DNA from: WHUA01 sp964585785
GTDB lineage: Bacteria > Pseudomonadota > Alphaproteobacteria > UBA8366
Length of the DNA stretch: 55,856 nt
NCBI GenBank assembly: GCA_964585785.1
Contig: CAZPFL010000005.1
Span: forward strand, 1-55,856
Direction of reading: 5' to 3'
In this document: in pieces, positions 53,849 to 55,856 of the stretch
Layout of the letters: each line of letters begins with the position of its first letter
Position numbering within the stretch: position 1 is the first letter of the stretch
Notes under the pieces: model-generated
Seen by the model: only the letters and a program-made list of their open reading frames with translations
What the model was told of the DNA's origin: nothing
Databases searched by the model: none
Translations under genes and position numbers: made by a program

Positions 53849-55721
53849 GGGAGGGCTGGTCGCGCTTGACGTGGCGCAGCAAGGCCAGGAGCGCCGCCGG
53901 CGTGACCCCCGAGATTCGGGACGCGGCGCCGAGGGTTTCCGGCCGCTGGGCCGCGAGCTTTTCCCGCACCTCGGCCGAAAGGCTGCCGACAGCGGCGTAA
54001 TCCAGGTCCGCCGGCAGACGCAGCGCTTCGTCCCGGCGGTAGGCCCGGATATCCGCGTCCTGGCGTTCGATATAGCCGGCGTAGAGCGCATCGATTTCAA
54101 GCTGCTCGCCGACGTCGGGCTCAATTGCGCCAAGCGCCGGCCAGATCGGCGCCAGTTCGTGCAGGCCGATCCCTGGAAACGCCAGGAGCTCGATCGCGCT
54201 TCGGACCACGCCGTCCTGGCTGACCCGGATCCCCTGCGCCGCGAGCTGTTGCGGCGTCGCACGTAAATCGCCCGCCAGGGCACGTGCCGCCTTTAAGGCA
54301 CGGTGCTTTTCCCGCCAGATCCGGCGCCGTCTACTGGAGATGCAGTCAACGGCCTCGCCAATCGGCGTGAGCCGCTGATCCGCATTGTCCGCACGGAGCT
54401 TGAGCCGGTATTCGGCGCGTGAGGTGAACATGCGATAGGGCTCATTCGTCCCCTTGGTCACCAGGTCGTCGATCAGCACGCCGATATAGGCGTCCGCACG
54501 GTCCAAGACCAGCGGCGCCGCATCGCCGGCCGCACGTGCCGCATTCAGACCGGCCATCAGCCCCTGGGCGGCCGCCTCTTCATAGCCCGTGGTACCGTTG
54601 ATCTGCCCGGCGAAATACAGCCCCGGGATACGCCGGGTCTCGAGCGTCGGCTTGAGCTCTCGCGGATCGACGAAATCGTATTCGATGGCGTAGCCCGGGC
54701 GAATCATCGAAGCGCGCTCCAGGCCGGGGATGGTCGCCAGTAGCGCCGCCTGCACATCCCGAGGCAACGAGGTCGAGATCCCGTTCGGATAGACCGTGTG
54801 GTCGTCCAGCCCCTCCGGCTCGAGAAAGATCTGGTGCCGGGTCTTGTCCGCGAAGCGCACCACCTTATCCTCGATCGACGGGCAGTAACGCGGCCCACGG
54901 CCCGCAATTTGACCCGAGAAGACCGGCGCCCGATCGAGATTCTCGCGGATCACCGAATGTCCGGCTTCATTCGTATAGGTGATATGGCACGGGACCTGCG
55001 GGGTTTCGATCCGATCCGTCATATAAGAGAATGGCACCGGCGGCGTATCGCCCGGCTGCTGGTCCAGGCCTTGCCAGTCGATCGTCCGGCCGTCCAGACG
55101 GGGCGGCGTCCCGGTCTTGAGCCGGCTAAGGGTAAAGCCGAAGCGTTCAAGCGTCGCCGAAATCCCATAGGCCGCCGCCTCGCCCACCCGCCCGGCCGGC
55201 ACGCGTTCGGTCCCAATATGAATGAGCCCCCGCAGGAAGGTGCCGGTTGTCAGAACCACCCGCCCCGCGCCCAGGCGCCGGCCATCGCCGGTGACCACCC
55301 CGGTGACGCGGCCATCCGGGGAGAGGGTCAGCTCCTCGACCGATGCCGCCAGGATAGCGAGATTTTCCTGCTCCCGAAGCGCGGCCTGCATAGCCGCCCG
55401 ATAAAGCTTCCGGTCGGCCTGGGCGCGCGGGCCACGCACGGCCGGGCCTTTGCTCCGGTTCAGCATACGGAACTGAATGCCGGCGCGATCGATCACCCGG
55501 CCCATCACGCCGTCCAGCGCATCGATCTCGCGGACGAGATGTCCCTTTGCCAGCCCGCCGATCGCGGGATTGCAGGACATCTCGCCGATGGTCTCCAGCT
55601 TGTGGGTGATCAGCAGGGTCCGGGCGCCGACGCGGGCAGCCGCGGCCGCCGCTTCGCAGCCCGCGTGTCCACCGCCGACGACGATAACGTCCCAGCTTGC
55701 CGTCCCAGCTCCTGCTGTCAT
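53838..55721 (-). CDS. mnmG: tRNA uridine-5-carboxymethylaminomethyl modification enzyme MnmG (GidA)
   Basis: 627-residue FAD enzyme that, with MnmE, modifies U34 of several tRNAs. FAD motif DVIVVGGGHAGCEAAAAAARVG (residues 10-31), EMSCNPAIGGLAKGHLVREIDALDGVMG, LTTGTFLRGLIHIG, GRGPRYCPSIEDKVVRF and the C-terminal MnmE/tRNA-binding region are present. ATG 55721 is chosen; an upstream in-frame ATG at 55757 adds 12 residues absent from the family. It lies downstream of mnmE with a parS site between them. Confidence 0.97.
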   Translation of the reverse strand: MTAGAGTASWDVIVVGGGHAGCEAAAAAARVGARTLLITHKLETIGEMSCNPAIGGLAKGHLVREIDALDGVMGRVIDRAGIQFRMLNRSKGPAVRGPRAQADRKLYRAAMQAALREQENLAILAASVEELTLSPDGRVTGVVTGDGRRLGAGRVVLTTGTFLRGLIHIGTERVPAGRVGEAAAYGISATLERFGFTLSRLKTGTPPRLDGRTIDWQGLDQQPGDTPPVPFSYMTDRIETPQVPCHITYTNEAGHSVIRENLDRAPVFSGQIAGRGPRYCPSIEDKVVRFADKTRHQIFLEPEGLDDHTVYPNGISTSLPRDVQAALLATIPGLERASMIRPGYAIEYDFVDPRELKPTLETRRIPGLYFAGQINGTTGYEEAAAQGLMAGLNAARAAGDAAPLVLDRADAYIGVLIDDLVTKGTNEPYRMFTSRAEYRLKLRADNADQRLTPIGEAVDCISSRRRRIWREKHRALKAARALAGDLRATPQQLAAQGIRVSQDGVVRSAIELLAFPGIGLHELAPIWPALGAIEPDVGEQLEIDALYAGYIERQDADIRAYRRDEALRLPADLDYAAVGSLSAEVREKLAAQRPETLGAASRISGVTPAALLALLRHVKRDQPSLER

Positions 55722-55793
55722 GGCGCGGAATTTAGGGTCGCGGCCCCCGGAAGTCAAAGGACGGACGCGGCAGCCGGGTCATCGTGGATCGAG

Positions 55794-55809
55794 CGTTTCA
55801 CGTGAAACA
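55794..55809. promoter_or_regulatory. parS site 2, between mnmE and mnmG
   Basis: CGTTTCACGTGAAACA matches the parS consensus at 15 of 16 bases (the first T is C). It lies in the mnmE-mnmG gap, about 2 kb from site 1. Confidence 0.93.
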
Positions 55810-55838
55810 TCGCCCGATGCCGTTCTGCTCCCCGACTC

Positions 55839-55856
55839 CTACTTCCCGATGCAGAA
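55839..55856 (-). CDS. mnmE: MnmE (TrmE), last five codons only
   Basis: The minus strand at the window edge reads FCIGK followed by TAG. This is the invariant C-terminus of the tRNA-modification GTPase MnmE, whose Cys is catalytically important. Its position directly upstream of mnmG is the standard alphaproteobacterial order. The rest of the gene lies outside the window. Confidence 0.85.
   Translation of the reverse strand, partial: FCIGK

Noticed and set aside
53849..54283. Possible fusion of rsmG with upstream sequence
   Set aside because: The extra in-frame sequence is the shadow of the mnmG C-terminus, and RsmG has normal length from TTG 53848.

Overview
The window is GC-rich bacterial chromosome from an alphaproteobacterium, most likely Rhodospirillales-like (the order is an inference from gene content). 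Four things support the class. The right end carries the block mnmE-mnmG-rsmG-parA-parB, which sits near the replication origin in this class, with two parS palindromes. CtrA-type TTAA-N7-TTAA boxes occur upstream of two transcription units. There are PII/AmtB genes behind sigma-54 promoters. Typical alphaproteobacterial housekeeping genes are present (ftsK-lolA, a DUF3576 lipoprotein, the DUF971 protein, leuS-lptE-holA). I see no insertion sequence, prophage, CRISPR array or rRNA.

Layout, left to right. 1-6180: a truncated SDR oxidoreductase, an orphan membrane histidine kinase, a small membrane protein, tRNA-Gly(GCC), a Pro-tRNA deacylase-like protein, and a run of CnoX-like thioredoxin, LON-domain protein, Trm112-like protein and DUF971 protein. 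6194-10200: a UbiH/COQ6-type hydroxylase, then glnK-amtB-[terminator]-glnK, each glnK with its own sigma-54-like promoter. 10451-16902: ftsK overlapping lolA, a PuuD-like amidotransferase, an alpha/beta hydrolase, a fumarylacetoacetase-family hydrolase and exonuclease III. 17117-25821: a divergent locus with a cyclic-nucleotide-binding protein coupled to a very unusual ABC protein on the minus strand, and four glycosyltransferases plus a histidine phosphatase on the plus strand; a CtrA-type box lies between them. 26068-32658: a peptide/oligosaccharide-type ABC importer operon headed by a small membrane protein. 32666-35806: a three-gene minus-strand operon of adenylate cyclase, methyltransferase and metallo-beta-lactamase-fold hydrolase. 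35966-37892: an MFS permease and an OmpR-type regulator.

38065-43123 is a compact biosynthetic cluster: RibD-type reductase, MDR oxidoreductase, degenerate PTPS/QueD homologue, GT4 glycosyltransferase, methyltransferase and a divergent CDP-alcohol phosphatidyltransferase. 43230-47264 holds an uncharacterised protein behind a near-perfect sigma-54 promoter, an L,D-transpeptidase-like protein, YggS, an outer-membrane protein and a DUF3576 lipoprotein. 47360-55856 is the origin-proximal housekeeping block.

The best candidates for undescribed biology are (i) the 17.1-25.8 kb ABC/CNBD/glycosyltransferase locus, whose ABC protein keeps Walker A but has altered Walker B and H-loop residues and three copies of a Q-loop-following motif; (ii) the 38.1-43.1 kb cluster, whose PTPS homologue has lost its catalytic Cys, one zinc His and the Asp-His pair; and (iii) the sigma-54-controlled protein at 43.3 kb with repeated AATTGGC/GCCAATT elements upstream. 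All calls come from reading the sequence; no database search was run.
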